From: Speluncibacter jeojiensis
GTDB taxonomy: Bacteria > Actinomycetota > Actinomycetes > Mycobacteriales > Mycobacteriaceae
Assembly (NCBI RefSeq): GCF_029589495.1
Contig: NZ_JAAIVF010000002.1
Span: 1 to 64,000 of the forward strand
Reading direction: 5' to 3'
Length of the DNA: 64,000 nt
Positions 8,838 through 17,322 of the stretch are shown here, piece by piece (the first letter of the stretch is position 1; every line of letters starts with the position of its first letter). Made by a program: the position numbers and the translations under genes. The notes beneath the pieces are model-generated. The model saw nothing but the letters and a program-made list of their open reading frames with translations. It did not search any database and was not told where the DNA came from.

Positions 8838-11387
8838 GTGACAGTTCAAGACCTGCCAGTCGAACTCCGAAGGGCCCTGGCGGCCGTCGCCAAGACCCCG
8901 AGATTGCTGGTCGCGTCGGACTACGACGGCACCGTCGCGTCCATCGTGTCCAATCCCAGCGACGCGCACCCGCATCCCGAGTCCGTCCGCGCGCTGCGCT
9001 CCCTGGCCTCGCTGCCCGGCACCACCGCGGCCGTCATCTCCGGTCGCGCCCTGCGCGATCTGGCGACGCTCTCACGGCTGCCCGCAGAGGTCCATCTCGT
9101 CGGCAGTCACGGCTCGGAGTTCGACATCGGCTTCGTGCACGAGATCGACAGCGCCGCCAGGGAACTGCTCGAGCAGATCACCGCCGAACTGGGCGTGATC
9201 GCGGACCAGAGCCCGGGCGTGACCATCGAGACCAAGCCCGCGAGTGTCGCGCTGCACGTGCGCAATTCGGGCCAGGAGACCGCCGACGCCGCACTCGACA
9301 AGGTCCGCGTCGGCGCCGCGACCTGGCCGGGGGTGCAGGTCACCGAGGGCAAGGCCGTCATCGAACTGGCGGTGGTGAGCACCGACAAGGGCCGGGCGCT
9401 CGACATCCTGCGCCACCAGGAGGGCGCCTCGGCCGCCGTCTTCATCGGCGACGACGTGACCGACGAGAAGGCGTTCCGCCGACTGCACGGACCAGACCTG
9501 GGCATCAAGGTCGGCGAGGGTCCCTCCCGTGCCGAGTACCGGGTGGACACCCCCGACGACGTCGCCGCGGCACTGGCCTTCCTCGTCGAGGAGCGGCGCA
9601 CCTGGCTGCTGGGCGCCAGCGCCACACCCATTGAGCGGTTGACGATGCTCGCGAGCCCGAACGCGGTCGCCCTGGTCACCCCGGACGCCACGCTGACCTG
9701 GCTGTGCCATCCCGAACCGGACTCGGCGGCGATCTTCGCGCACCTCCTCGGCGGCAACGACGCCGGCCATTTCAGCATCGAACCGCAGCGCACCGGGCTC
9801 CCGTTGAGCCAGAAGTATGTCGACGGCACGATGACGGTCGAGACCCGCTGGGCCAGCCTGCTGGTCACCGACTATCTCCCGCACGACGTCGAGTCGGGGC
9901 GCACCGACCTCACCCGGGTGGTCAGCGGCAGCGCCAAGGCGATCGCCACGTTCGCCCCGCGTCCGGAGTTCGGTCAGGTGCAGGTGCAACTGCTCCCGGA
10001 CGACGAGGGCCTGCTGGTCTTCGGCACCAACGACCCCATGGTGCTGCGCTCCCCCGGTGTGCAGTGGGAGATCGTCAGCGACGGCGTCCAGCAGACCGCG
10101 CATGCCGTCCTGGATCCGACCGGCGGCCCGATCGTGCTCGAAATGCGGTGCGGCACTGACGACACGGCCCCCTGCGCCCTGCCGGAAGAGGCGCGCCGCG
10201 CGGCCTCGGAGAGCCATTGGCGCGACTGGGTCGACGGCCTGACCCTGCCGCCGCTCAAGCCCTCGCTGATGAAGCGGTCGGCGCTGACCCTGCGTGGGCT
10301 GGTCCACAACGACACCGGTGCGATCCTTGCCGCCGCGACCACCTCACTGCCCGAGGACATCGGCGGGGTGCGCAACTGGGACTACCGCTACTGCTGGCTG
10401 CGCGACGCCGCGCTGACCGCATCCGCGCTGGTGTCCGTCGGTTCGCTCGAGGAGGCCGAGGGCTACCTGACCTGGCTGCACGGGGTGCTCGAGACGCTGC
10501 CCGGACCCGAGCGCCTGCACCCGCTGTACACACTCCAGGGCGGCGGCCTGCCGCCCGAGGCCGTGATCGACTCGCTGCCCGGCTATGCGGGGTCGCGGCC
10601 GGTGCGCGTCGGCAACGCGGCCAACCAGCAGGTCCAGCTGGACGTGTTCGGTCCGGTCGTCGACCTGGTGTGCTCGCTGTCGCACGCGCGCGAGGAGGCC
10701 GGCAGCGCCGACCCGCTGACCGACCAGGACTGGGGCATGGTGCTGGCGATGGCCAGCGCGGTCGAGCAGCGCTGGTCCGAACCGGACAACGGCATCTGGG
10801 AGATCCGCGGGGCGCCGCGTCACCACGTGTACTCCAAGGTGATGTGCTGGCTGACGGTCGACCGCGCGATCACGCTGGCCACGAAGTTCGGCCGCGAGGT
10901 CGAGCCGGGGTGGTCGGCGCTGCGCGACGAGATCGCCGCCGAGGTGCTCGAGCGGGGCTGGAGCGAAGAGGCGCACTCGTTCACCGCCGCGTACGACGGC
11001 GTCGACCTGGACGCGGCGACGCTGCACATCGGGCTGTCCGGACTGATCGACCCCGCCGACGAACGGTTCGCCGCCACGGTCACCGCGACCGAGGCGGTGC
11101 TGCGCAGCGGGTCGACCGTGTACCGCTATCACCACGACGACGGGCTGCCCGGCGGCGAGGGCGGGTTCCACCTGTGCGCCGCGTGGTTGGTCGAGGCCTA
11201 CCTGCTGACCGGCCAACGCTCTCAGGCCGACGCGCTGTTCGACCAGCTCGTGCACGCCGCGGGACCGACCGGGCTACTCGCCGAGGAGTACGACCCGGTG
11301 GCCGAGCGCTCGCTCGGCAACCACCCGCAGGCGTACAGCCACCTGGGCCTGCTGCGCTGCGCACAGCTGCTGTCGGCGGCGGGCTGA
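8838..11387 (+). CDS. Trehalose-6-phosphate phosphatase fused to a GH15 glycoside hydrolase
   Basis: The 849-aa protein has two enzymes in one chain. Residues 1-~260 are a HAD-type trehalose-phosphatase (OtsB): D28-x-D30-G-T, SGRAL, and GDDVTDEKAF. From ~270 onward is a GH15 domain of the trehalase/glucoamylase type, with NWDYRYCWLRDA, IWEIRGAPRHHVYSKVMCW (probable catalytic acid Glu) and PGGEGGFHLCAAW (second Glu). In actinobacteria such GH15 domains are often trehalases, so the protein may both make and split trehalose. It starts with GTG after AGAGG. It is monocistronic, convergent with the LacI gene. Substrate of the second domain is inferred. Confidence 0.88.
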   Translation: MTVQDLPVELRRALAAVAKTPRLLVASDYDGTVASIVSNPSDAHPHPESVRALRSLASLPGTTAAVISGRALRDLATLSRLPAEVHLVGSHGSEFDIGFVHEIDSAARELLEQITAELGVIADQSPGVTIETKPASVALHVRNSGQETADAALDKVRVGAATWPGVQVTEGKAVIELAVVSTDKGRALDILRHQEGASAAVFIGDDVTDEKAFRRLHGPDLGIKVGEGPSRAEYRVDTPDDVAAALAFLVEERRTWLLGASATPIERLTMLASPNAVALVTPDATLTWLCHPEPDSAAIFAHLLGGNDAGHFSIEPQRTGLPLSQKYVDGTMTVETRWASLLVTDYLPHDVESGRTDLTRVVSGSAKAIATFAPRPEFGQVQVQLLPDDEGLLVFGTNDPMVLRSPGVQWEIVSDGVQQTAHAVLDPTGGPIVLEMRCGTDDTAPCALPEEARRAASESHWRDWVDGLTLPPLKPSLMKRSALTLRGLVHNDTGAILAAATTSLPEDIGGVRNWDYRYCWLRDAALTASALVSVGSLEEAEGYLTWLHGVLETLPGPERLHPLYTLQGGGLPPEAVIDSLPGYAGSRPVRVGNAANQQVQLDVFGPVVDLVCSLSHAREEAGSADPLTDQDWGMVLAMASAVEQRWSEPDNGIWEIRGAPRHHVYSKVMCWLTVDRAITLATKFGREVEPGWSALRDEIAAEVLERGWSEEAHSFTAAYDGVDLDAATLHIGLSGLIDPADERFAATVTATEAVLRSGSTVYRYHHDDGLPGGEGGFHLCAAWLVEAYLLTGQRSQADALFDQLVHAAGPTGLLAEEYDPVAERSLGNHPQAYSHLGLLRCAQLLSAAG

Positions 11388-11406
11388 AAGCTCTCGGTCC
11401 GCGCCG

Positions 11407-11423
11407 GTCCGGGCACGGGACCG
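11407..11423. terminator. Weak hairpin between convergent genes
   Basis: CGGTCC (11405-11410) pairs with GGACCG (11418-11423) over a 7-nt loop in the 42-bp gap between the OtsB-GH15 gene and lacI. There is no T tract. It could act as a shared terminator but is short. Confidence 0.3.
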
Positions 11424-11429
11424 ATCTGG

Positions 11430-12518
11430 TCAGGACGGCGCCGGGCCCGTGGTCCGGCCGACCAGCAGTTCGGTGTCGAGAATCTCGGTGACCGGCCCGT
11501 CGTCGCCCGGCGAGAGCAGCAGCGCACCGGCGCGCCGGCCCTTCAGTTCCGCTGATTGCCGCACCGTCGTCAACCCCTCACGCAGCGCGCGTTCGACGCC
11601 GTCGAACCCGGTCACGCTCAGTCGCCCCGGGACGTCCAGTCCGGCGGACTTCGCATGCTCGCAGGCGCCCAGGGCGAGCACGTCGGTCGTGCAGATCAGC
11701 GCGGTGATCCGCGGATCGACCGCGAGCGCCTCCGCGGCGGCGGAGGCCCCGGACTGCACCAGGTGGTCGAAGCGTTCGACGACGGTCAGCGCCGACGGAT
11801 CGAGCCCGGCCGCGGCCATCGCGTCGGACACCCCGGCGATCCGCTCGCTCTGCACGTGGAAGTGCGGCGACCGCAGCCGTTCCGGCGCGACCACACCGTC
11901 GGCGCGGGCGCGGCCGAGTCGCATGCACAGGACCCCGATGTACCGGTGGCCCAGGCCGATGACGTGCTCGGCCACCCGGCGCATCGCCCCGCGGTCGTCG
12001 ATCCCCACCCGCGAGGCGCCGGGCACCTCCAGCGGCTGGTCGCACACCACCATCGGCAGGTTGCGGTCGAACACGGCCCGGAAGTACGGGTCGTCGTCGG
12101 CGACCGAATAGACCACGAACCCGTCCACCCCGGCCTGCTGGACCACCGCGGCGGCCTCGGCCACATCGCGCCCCGGGCCGGCCGGCACCATCAGCAGCCC
12201 CTGCCCGGCGTCGTCGCAGGACTCGGCGAGACCGGCGAGGAAGTCGACCGCGGCGGGGTCCCGGAACGAGTAGTTGAGCGCCTCGGTGAGCAACAGCCCC
12301 ACCGCGCCGGCCTTGCGGGTGCGCAGCGAACGGGCAACCGGATCCGGACCGGGGTACCCCATGCGCTTCGCGGTCGCCAGCACACGCGCGCGCAGTTCCG
12401 GCGAGAGCTGATCCGGACGGTTGTAGGCATTGGAAACGGTCGTGCGCGAGACCTTCAACTCGGCGGCCAGCGACGCGAGCGTCGCATTGCGGCGGCGAGG
12501 ATGGCGTGAGCGCGACAT
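11430..12518 (-). CDS. LacI-family transcriptional regulator
   Basis: The 362-aa LacI/GalR-type repressor has an N-terminal HTH (TLASLAAELKVSRTTVSNAYNRP, residues 13-35) and a periplasmic-binding-protein-like sugar domain ending in the GFDG motif region. It occupies the place of Rv3575c beside kstR. No ribosome-binding site precedes the ATG; instead TACGGT lies 7 nt upstream (12526-12531), so it is probably leaderless. Its ligand is unknown; the adjacent trehalose enzyme makes a trehalose-related sugar possible but unproven. Confidence 0.88.
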   Translation of the reverse strand: MSRSRHPRRRNATLASLAAELKVSRTTVSNAYNRPDQLSPELRARVLATAKRMGYPGPDPVARSLRTRKAGAVGLLLTEALNYSFRDPAAVDFLAGLAESCDDAGQGLLMVPAGPGRDVAEAAAVVQQAGVDGFVVYSVADDDPYFRAVFDRNLPMVVCDQPLEVPGASRVGIDDRGAMRRVAEHVIGLGHRYIGVLCMRLGRARADGVVAPERLRSPHFHVQSERIAGVSDAMAAAGLDPSALTVVERFDHLVQSGASAAAEALAVDPRITALICTTDVLALGACEHAKSAGLDVPGRLSVTGFDGVERALREGLTTVRQSAELKGRRAGALLLSPGDDGPVTEILDTELLVGRTTGPAPS

Positions 12519-12525
12519 AACCCGG

Positions 12526-12531
12526 ACCGTA
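12526..12531 (-). promoter_or_regulatory. -10 box of leaderless lacI-type gene
   Basis: TACGGT (minus strand) fits TAnnnT and ends 7 nt before the ATG, so the transcript would begin at or next to the start codon. Confidence 0.5.
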
Positions 12532-12581
12532 GTCGGTGCCGCGGCGGCAGCCCACAGCGAGGTCGGATGCTACTCTGCTAA

Positions 12582-12596
12582 TGACAATCGTTTCTA
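12582..12596. promoter_or_regulatory. Zur-like operator before the metal ABC operon
   Basis: TGACAATCGTTTCTA agrees with a mycobacterial-type Zur box (remembered as TGAAAATCATTTTCA) at 11 of 15 positions. It sits 26 bp before the start of the metal-binding lipoprotein gene, in an AT-rich stretch that stands out against the high GC. Fur-family binding is inferred. Confidence 0.5.
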
Positions 12597-12622
12597 TTAT
12601 CTGATCGCCGAGGAGCCGCGCC

Positions 12623-13576
12623 GTGCCGACCTTCCCCCGTCGTCGACGGGCGCTCCGACGGCGCCGCGGCGCACTGATCGCCGCCACCCTCACCGCCGGG
12701 GCGTTGACGCTCGCCGCGTGCACTTCGCCGGGAACTTCGTCCGGTCACGACGGCCGACCGCAGGTGGTTGCGTCGACCAACGTGTGGGGCGGCATCGCGA
12801 AGACCATCGGCGGCGACGCGGTGGACGTCACCACGCTGATCGGCGACCCCGGCACGGACCCCCACGACTACCAGACCACCCCGTCGGACGCGGCCAAGGT
12901 CGCCAAGGCCGACCTGGTCATCTACAACGGCGGCGGCTACGACAAGTTCGCCTCGGACATCGTCGAGTCCGTCGGCAGCGGCAAGCGCACGGTCGACGCC
13001 TACGCGCTGCCGGTGACCGGCGCGTTGGGCAGCACCCGCACGCAGTCCGACCCGAACGAGCACGTCTGGTACGACCCGGCCACCGTCGACGCCGTCGCCC
13101 GCACCATCGCCGACGACCTCGCCGCGATCGACCCGGCCGGCGCCGCGACCTTCCACGCCAACGCCGACGCGCTGCGCGGCCGGTTGCAGTCGGTGGCAGA
13201 CCTCGCCGCACGCATCGACGAGCAGCGGCGCGGCACCAAGGTGATCGAGACCGAACCGGTGCTGCACTATCTGCTCGCGCAGTCGGGCCTGGTCGACATC
13301 GCCCCGCAGGAGTTCACCGAGGCGGTCGAGCAGGGCACCGACCCCTCCCCCGCCGCGGTCGCCGAGATCGGCCGCCTGCTCGGGTCGAAGCAGGCGTCTG
13401 CGCTGGTCTACAACACGCAGACCCAGGATCCGACCACGAAGGCGGTCCTGCAGCGGGCGCACGACGCCTCGATCCCGGTCGTCGACGTGACCGAGTCGAT
13501 GCCCGCCGACGTCGACTACACGCAGTGGGTGACCGGCGAACTGACCGCACTCGGCAAGGCCGTCGGCGCGCTGTGA
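12623..13576 (+). CDS. Metal (zinc/manganese) ABC transporter substrate-binding lipoprotein
   Basis: The 317-aa protein has an Arg-rich N-terminus, one hydrophobic segment and a lipobox (LAAC, Cys33), so it should be a lipoprotein on the outer face of the membrane. The rest is a ZnuA/TroA-type cluster A-I binding protein; His81 (DPHDY), His147 (NEHVW) and His215 (VLHYLL) are likely metal ligands. The long His-rich loop of ZnuA proteins is missing. The GTG start follows AGGAG. The stop overlaps the ATPase start (GTGA). Zinc is favoured because of the Zur-like box, but manganese is possible. Confidence 0.88.
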   Translation: MPTFPRRRRALRRRRGALIAATLTAGALTLAACTSPGTSSGHDGRPQVVASTNVWGGIAKTIGGDAVDVTTLIGDPGTDPHDYQTTPSDAAKVAKADLVIYNGGGYDKFASDIVESVGSGKRTVDAYALPVTGALGSTRTQSDPNEHVWYDPATVDAVARTIADDLAAIDPAGAATFHANADALRGRLQSVADLAARIDEQRRGTKVIETEPVLHYLLAQSGLVDIAPQEFTEAVEQGTDPSPAAVAEIGRLLGSKQASALVYNTQTQDPTTKAVLQRAHDASIPVVDVTESMPADVDYTQWVTGELTALGKAVGAL

Positions 13577-14457
13577 CGGACCGTACGCCCGCCGTCCCGG
13601 CCGGCCCCGCGATCGCGCTGGCCGACGCGACCCTGTCGTACGGGCCGCGCACCCTGTGGTCCGGCCTGACGGTGAACGTGCGCCCCGGCGAGTTCCTCGC
13701 GGTGCTCGGCCCCAACGGCGCCGGCAAGACCAGCCTGCTCAAGGTCCTGCTCGGCGTGCAGTCGCTGTCCTCGGGCACCGTGACGGTCGCCGGCTCGCCC
13801 GCGCGCACCGGCAACCCGAGGGTCGGCTACATCCCACAGCAGAAGACCCTCGAGGCCGGGATCACGATGCGCGGTCGCGATCTGGTCGGCCTCGGGGTCG
13901 ACGGGCACCGCTGGGGGCCGGGGCTCGCCGGCCGGCGCCGCCGCCGCGCGGCGGTGGATGCGGCAGTCAAAGCGGTCGGCGCCGAACGCTATGCCGACGC
14001 CCCTGTCGGCCTGCTCTCCGGCGGCGAGCAGCAACGCCTGCGAGTGGCGCAGGCCCTCGCCGGCGACCCCGCGGTGCTGCTCTGTGACGAGCCGCTGCTG
14101 AGCCTGGACATGGCCAATCAGCAGCGGGTCGCCCGGCTGATCGACGAGCGCCGCCGGTCCGCCGACACCGCCGTCCTGTTCGTCACCCACGAGATCAACC
14201 CGATCCTGCCCATGGTCGACCGGGTGCTGTACCTGGTCGACGGTCGGTTCCGGATCGGCACACCCGACGAGGTGATGACCTCCGAGGTGCTTTCCGAGTT
14301 GTACCGGACCGAGGTCGACGTGCTGCGGGTGCGTGGGCGTCTGGTCGTCGTCGGGTCCGGCGACGGCATCGACGAGGCCCGCACCGCCGAGGTCGACGAA
14401 GCCGCCTGCGCCGGTCACGACATCGGCCACACCCACGATCATGAGGTCTCCCGGTGA
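13573..14457 (+). CDS. Metal ABC transporter ATP-binding protein
   Basis: The 294-aa ATPase has Walker A GPNGAGKTS, signature LSGGEQQRL, Walker B VLLCDEPLLSLD and the H-loop in FVTHE, so it is a complete ABC ATPase. It would drive uptake through the permease encoded next. The C-terminus ends in a histidine cluster (His282, His286, His288, His290 within HDIGHTHDHE), which could bind the transported metal and tune activity; this is inference. It is coupled by GTGA overlaps to both neighbours. Confidence 0.92.
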   Translation: MTDRTPAVPAGPAIALADATLSYGPRTLWSGLTVNVRPGEFLAVLGPNGAGKTSLLKVLLGVQSLSSGTVTVAGSPARTGNPRVGYIPQQKTLEAGITMRGRDLVGLGVDGHRWGPGLAGRRRRRAAVDAAVKAVGAERYADAPVGLLSGGEQQRLRVAQALAGDPAVLLCDEPLLSLDMANQQRVARLIDERRRSADTAVLFVTHEINPILPMVDRVLYLVDGRFRIGTPDEVMTSEVLSELYRTEVDVLRVRGRLVVVGSGDGIDEARTAEVDEAACAGHDIGHTHDHEVSR

Positions 14458-15365
14458 ACGACAAACTCGAACAGCTGTGGACCCAGTTGCTGGACTTCCA
14501 CACGACCGGCGAACTGCTACAGCTCGGCTTCGTGCAGAACGCGCTGATCGCCGCCGCCGTGATCGGACTGGTCGCCGGCGCCACCGGCCCGCTGATCGTC
14601 AGCCGGCAGATGTCGTTCGCCGTGCACGGGACCAGCGAGTTGTCGATGGCCGGCGCGTCGTTCGGCCTGCTGTTCGGCATCAGCGTCGGCATCGGCGCGA
14701 TCGGCGGCGCCGTGGTGGCCGCGATCATGTTCGGTCTGCTGGGCACCCGCGCCCGCGAACGCGACTCGGTGATCGGCGCGGTGCTCTCGTTCGGGCTCGG
14801 CCTGTCGGTGCTGTTCATCTGGCTCAACCCCGAGCGCACCACCAACAAGTTCTCGCTGCTGGTCGGCCAGGTGGTCAGCGTGGACTCGGCGGGGCTGTCG
14901 CTGCTGATCTGGACGTCCGTCATCGTGCTGGCGGTGCTGCTGGTGATCTACCGGCCGCTGCTGTTCTCCAGCGTCGACCCCGACGTCGCAGCCGCGCGCG
15001 GCGTGCCCGTGCGGGCACTGTCGATGATCTTCGCGGTCCTCGTCGGCGTCACCGCGGCCATGGGGGTCCAGATCGTCGGGGCGCTGTTGGTGCTGTCGCT
15101 GCTGATCACCCCGGCCGCCGCCGCCGCGCACGTGACCGCCAGTCCGCTGCGCGCCACGGTGCTCTCGGTCGTGTTCGCCGAGGTCGCGGTCGTGGGCGGG
15201 ATCGTGGTGTCGCTGGCGCCCGGCGTGCCGGTGTCGGTGTTCGTCACCACGATCTCGTTCGCGATCTACCTGATCTGCCGGGGCGTGGGACGGATCGTCG
15301 CGCGGCGGGCCGGTCGCCGGGTGCCGGAGACCGCGGCGGAGGACGGGTCGCTCACCACCGTCTGA
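14454..15365 (+). CDS. Metal ABC transporter permease
   Basis: The 303-aa ABC-3 family membrane protein has about eight or nine hydrophobic segments and the conserved cytoplasmic loop around VDPDVAAARGVPVRALSMIF that contacts the ATPase. It starts with GTG overlapping the ATPase stop. It is the last gene of the three-gene metal uptake operon and ends 8 bp from the convergent gtrA-type gene, leaving no room for a long terminator. Confidence 0.92.
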   Translation: MNDKLEQLWTQLLDFHTTGELLQLGFVQNALIAAAVIGLVAGATGPLIVSRQMSFAVHGTSELSMAGASFGLLFGISVGIGAIGGAVVAAIMFGLLGTRARERDSVIGAVLSFGLGLSVLFIWLNPERTTNKFSLLVGQVVSVDSAGLSLLIWTSVIVLAVLLVIYRPLLFSSVDPDVAAARGVPVRALSMIFAVLVGVTAAMGVQIVGALLVLSLLITPAAAAAHVTASPLRATVLSVVFAEVAVVGGIVVSLAPGVPVSVFVTTISFAIYLICRGVGRIVARRAGRRVPETAAEDGSLTTV

Positions 15366-15373
15366 CCGCGCGG

Positions 15374-15949
15374 CTACGGCTTTAGCCGCTCCTGATCGGG
15401 GCCCAGGGTCGTCTCCTCGTGCAGCAGCACCCGCTCGACGTCGACGATCTCGCGGCGCAGCTCCTCCATCTGCTCGGGGAAGACGAAGCGGCGGAACGCC
15501 CACCATCGGAAGACGGTCGCGAGCAGGGTTCCGAGGATCATGCCGCTGATGAAGTCGGCGATGTTCTCGGTGGTGAGGGAGACGTCGGGGGTGCGCAGGT
15601 CGAAGACGTAGCTGGAGATCCACAGCGGGATCTGGTTGATCGCCAGGCCGATGCCGGAGATCAGGAAGAACAGCAGCGCCTCGTGGGTGCTCTCACGTCC
15701 GCCGCGTTCCTGGAAGGCCCACTCACGGTTGAGCACATACGACAGGATCGTCGCGACCAGGACGGCGATGACGTTCGCGGTGACCGGCTTCGTCGACAGG
15801 ATCGTCAGCTTCAGCACGTAGAACAGCACCGTGGTGACGACAAACGTCGTCCCACCGACCATCAGGAACTTGATCAGTTCGGTGTACTTGGTGGCGAAGG
15901 CGCGCACCGGCTGTGGAACGCGTTCCATGAGCCCATCGACGAATGACAT
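15374..15949 (-). CDS. GtrA-family membrane protein
   Basis: The 191-aa protein has four transmembrane segments in the GtrA pattern (FLMVGGTTFVV, IAVLVATILSYVLNREWAF, FLISGIGLAINQ, ILGTLLATVFRWWAFRRFVF). GtrA proteins are thought to flip polyprenyl-linked sugars for cell-envelope glycans. The ATG at 15949 is chosen because AGGATG, or alternatively a TAGGAT -10 box for a leaderless start, lies 7-9 nt upstream; an ATG at 15958 overlaps that signal. A 7-bp dyad lies at 15984-16000. Confidence 0.85.
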   Translation of the reverse strand: MSFVDGLMERVPQPVRAFATKYTELIKFLMVGGTTFVVTTVLFYVLKLTILSTKPVTANVIAVLVATILSYVLNREWAFQERGGRESTHEALLFFLISGIGLAINQIPLWISSYVFDLRTPDVSLTTENIADFISGMILGTLLATVFRWWAFRRFVFPEQMEELRREIVDVERVLLHEETTLGPDQERLKP

Positions 15950-15983
15950 CGCGGACATCCTATCGCCGCACGCAAGCGGAACC

Positions 15984-16000
15984 TGCGACAAGGTGTCGCA
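15984..16000. repeat. Perfect 7-bp dyad before the GtrA gene
   Basis: TGCGACA-AGG-TGTCGCA lies 35-51 bp upstream of the GtrA start, close to the expected -35 region and just after the membrane-protein operon. It could be an operator or a small terminator stem for the preceding gene. Confidence 0.5.
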
Positions 16001-16023
16001 ACACACCCCCGGATCCACCGGGA

Positions 16024-16266
16024 TCAGGTGCGCGCGGCGCCTTCCCGCCGCCGCCGGACGACGTCGACGACAAGCAGTCCCGCCGCCGCGAACAGTACGC
16101 ACGCGGTGGTCAACCACGACCCGTCATAGGTCTTCAGGTGCACGTCGGATAGCCCGGGAACCACCGCCACGACCGAACCGACACCCAACGTCCAGCACCA
16201 CACCGAGAGACCGAGCAGCACCACCGCGGCGACCGCCTCGGCCACCGGTCCGAATCGTCTAGCCAT
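16024..16266 (-). CDS. Small two-pass membrane protein
   Basis: The 80-aa protein has two hydrophobic helices (about 10-36 and 52-68) and a basic tail (VRRRREGAART). Position after hemB resembles Rv0514, a small membrane protein of M. tuberculosis. It starts inside the preceding gene (8-nt overlap), so it is translated from the same mRNA. Function unknown. Confidence 0.78.
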   Translation of the reverse strand: MARRFGPVAEAVAAVVLLGLSVWCWTLGVGSVVAVVPGLSDVHLKTYDGSWLTTACVLFAAAGLLVVDVVRRRREGAART

Positions 16267-16864
16267 GATCGTCGTTCCTCCCTGTTTCGCCGGCGTCGTC
16301 CCGGCCGCCGGCGGCCCCTTGCTGTGGACGTCGCCGGGGGTGTGCGCGGTACCAGGCCACCAGCGCCTCGGTCAGCGACGTGCGCAGAAGCTCGTCGTCC
16401 TTGGCCCAGGCCTGCACCAGCGTGCCGTTGCGCAGCTGCAGACCGATTCCGGTCCGGCGCCGCGGAACCCCGGGCAGTTCGCCGAGCGCTCGGGCGGACT
16501 CCCAGGGCTCTCGCGGGTCGTCGTTCGCGCGGTCGTCGGGCGGCGCGTCGAAGATCCGCACGATCTGGTGCAGCGGTGTCGTCTCGGTGCCCTGACGCAA
16601 TGTCGCCCGCGTCAACTCCACACTCGCGTGCATCCGGGCGGCACGGATCGGCAGCGGGGTGAACACCAGGATGATCAGGGCCGCCGCGAGCCACACGACC
16701 ACGTGGACGCCGCCGCCGATGATCAGGTCGATCAGGAAGCCAGCGAGTCCGAACAGCGGACCGAACCACAGCCCGCGCCGGCGCGCGCCGGGCTCGGAGA
16801 ACAGCACGTCGGCGGCGGCCTCCGATGGCTGCGGCGCAGTGGGTTCGGGGCGGGCGGCGGTCAC
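16259..16864 (-). CDS. Membrane protein with PH-like cytoplasmic domain (unknown function)
   Basis: The 201-aa protein has two closely spaced transmembrane helices near residues 36-72, then a soluble domain. The layout (helical hairpin followed by a beta-rich segment beginning PLPIRAARMHASVELT) resembles bacterial PH-domain membrane proteins, but this is tentative. The GTG start at 16864 overlaps the preceding stop (GTGA); an ATG at 16876 lacks any signal. The C-terminus is charged and low-complexity (RRRPQQGAAGGRDDAGETGR). Confidence 0.72.
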   Translation of the reverse strand: MTAARPEPTAPQPSEAAADVLFSEPGARRRGLWFGPLFGLAGFLIDLIIGGGVHVVVWLAAALIILVFTPLPIRAARMHASVELTRATLRQGTETTPLHQIVRIFDAPPDDRANDDPREPWESARALGELPGVPRRRTGIGLQLRNGTLVQAWAKDDELLRTSLTEALVAWYRAHPRRRPQQGAAGGRDDAGETGRNDDHG

Positions 16865-17322
16865 GGTCGAAACCATATGTTCGCCGACGACCGGTACGCC
16901 AGCACCGCCGCGATCAGCAGCAGCACCGGGACCGGCAGCAGCACCGCGGTCGTCAGCCCGGTCGCGACCTGCACCAGCAGCAGCACCGCCACGACCACCG
17001 ACCAGCCGACGAGCACCGGACGCAGTCGCGCGTGTCCGGCGCGGACCGGCCCGGCCAGCAGCCCGACCACCACCGCGGCGAACAGCCAGACGCCCCCGCT
17101 CACCCGCAACAGTGTCACCAGCGCGTCGACGTGTCCGGCATCGGCGGAGGCGAAGCGCTCGCGCACCGCGTCGGAGGAGGTGGTCAGCGACAGCAACGCC
17201 AGCACGATCAACAGACCCGCGGCAAGCATCCACAGCCAGTACGCCGCCTCGACCACGCGCGGTCGGGCCGCCGGGTCGGGCACCGGACGCTCCGACGGCG
17301 GTTCCCGACGGTCGGTGCTCAC
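16861..17322 (-). CDS. Four-pass membrane protein (unknown function)
   Basis: The 153-aa protein has a short Pro/Arg-rich cytoplasmic N-terminus and four predicted transmembrane helices (about 27-47, 75-92, 104-121, 125-143). GTG start at 17322 overlaps the upstream stop (GTGA). Together with its two neighbours it forms a chain of overlapping membrane-protein genes behind hemB. No family was recognised. Confidence 0.75.
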   Translation of the reverse strand: MSTDRREPPSERPVPDPAARPRVVEAAYWLWMLAAGLLIVLALLSLTTSSDAVRERFASADAGHVDALVTLLRVSGGVWLFAAVVVGLLAGPVRAGHARLRPVLVGWSVVVAVLLLVQVATGLTTAVLLPVPVLLLIAAVLAYRSSANIWFRP

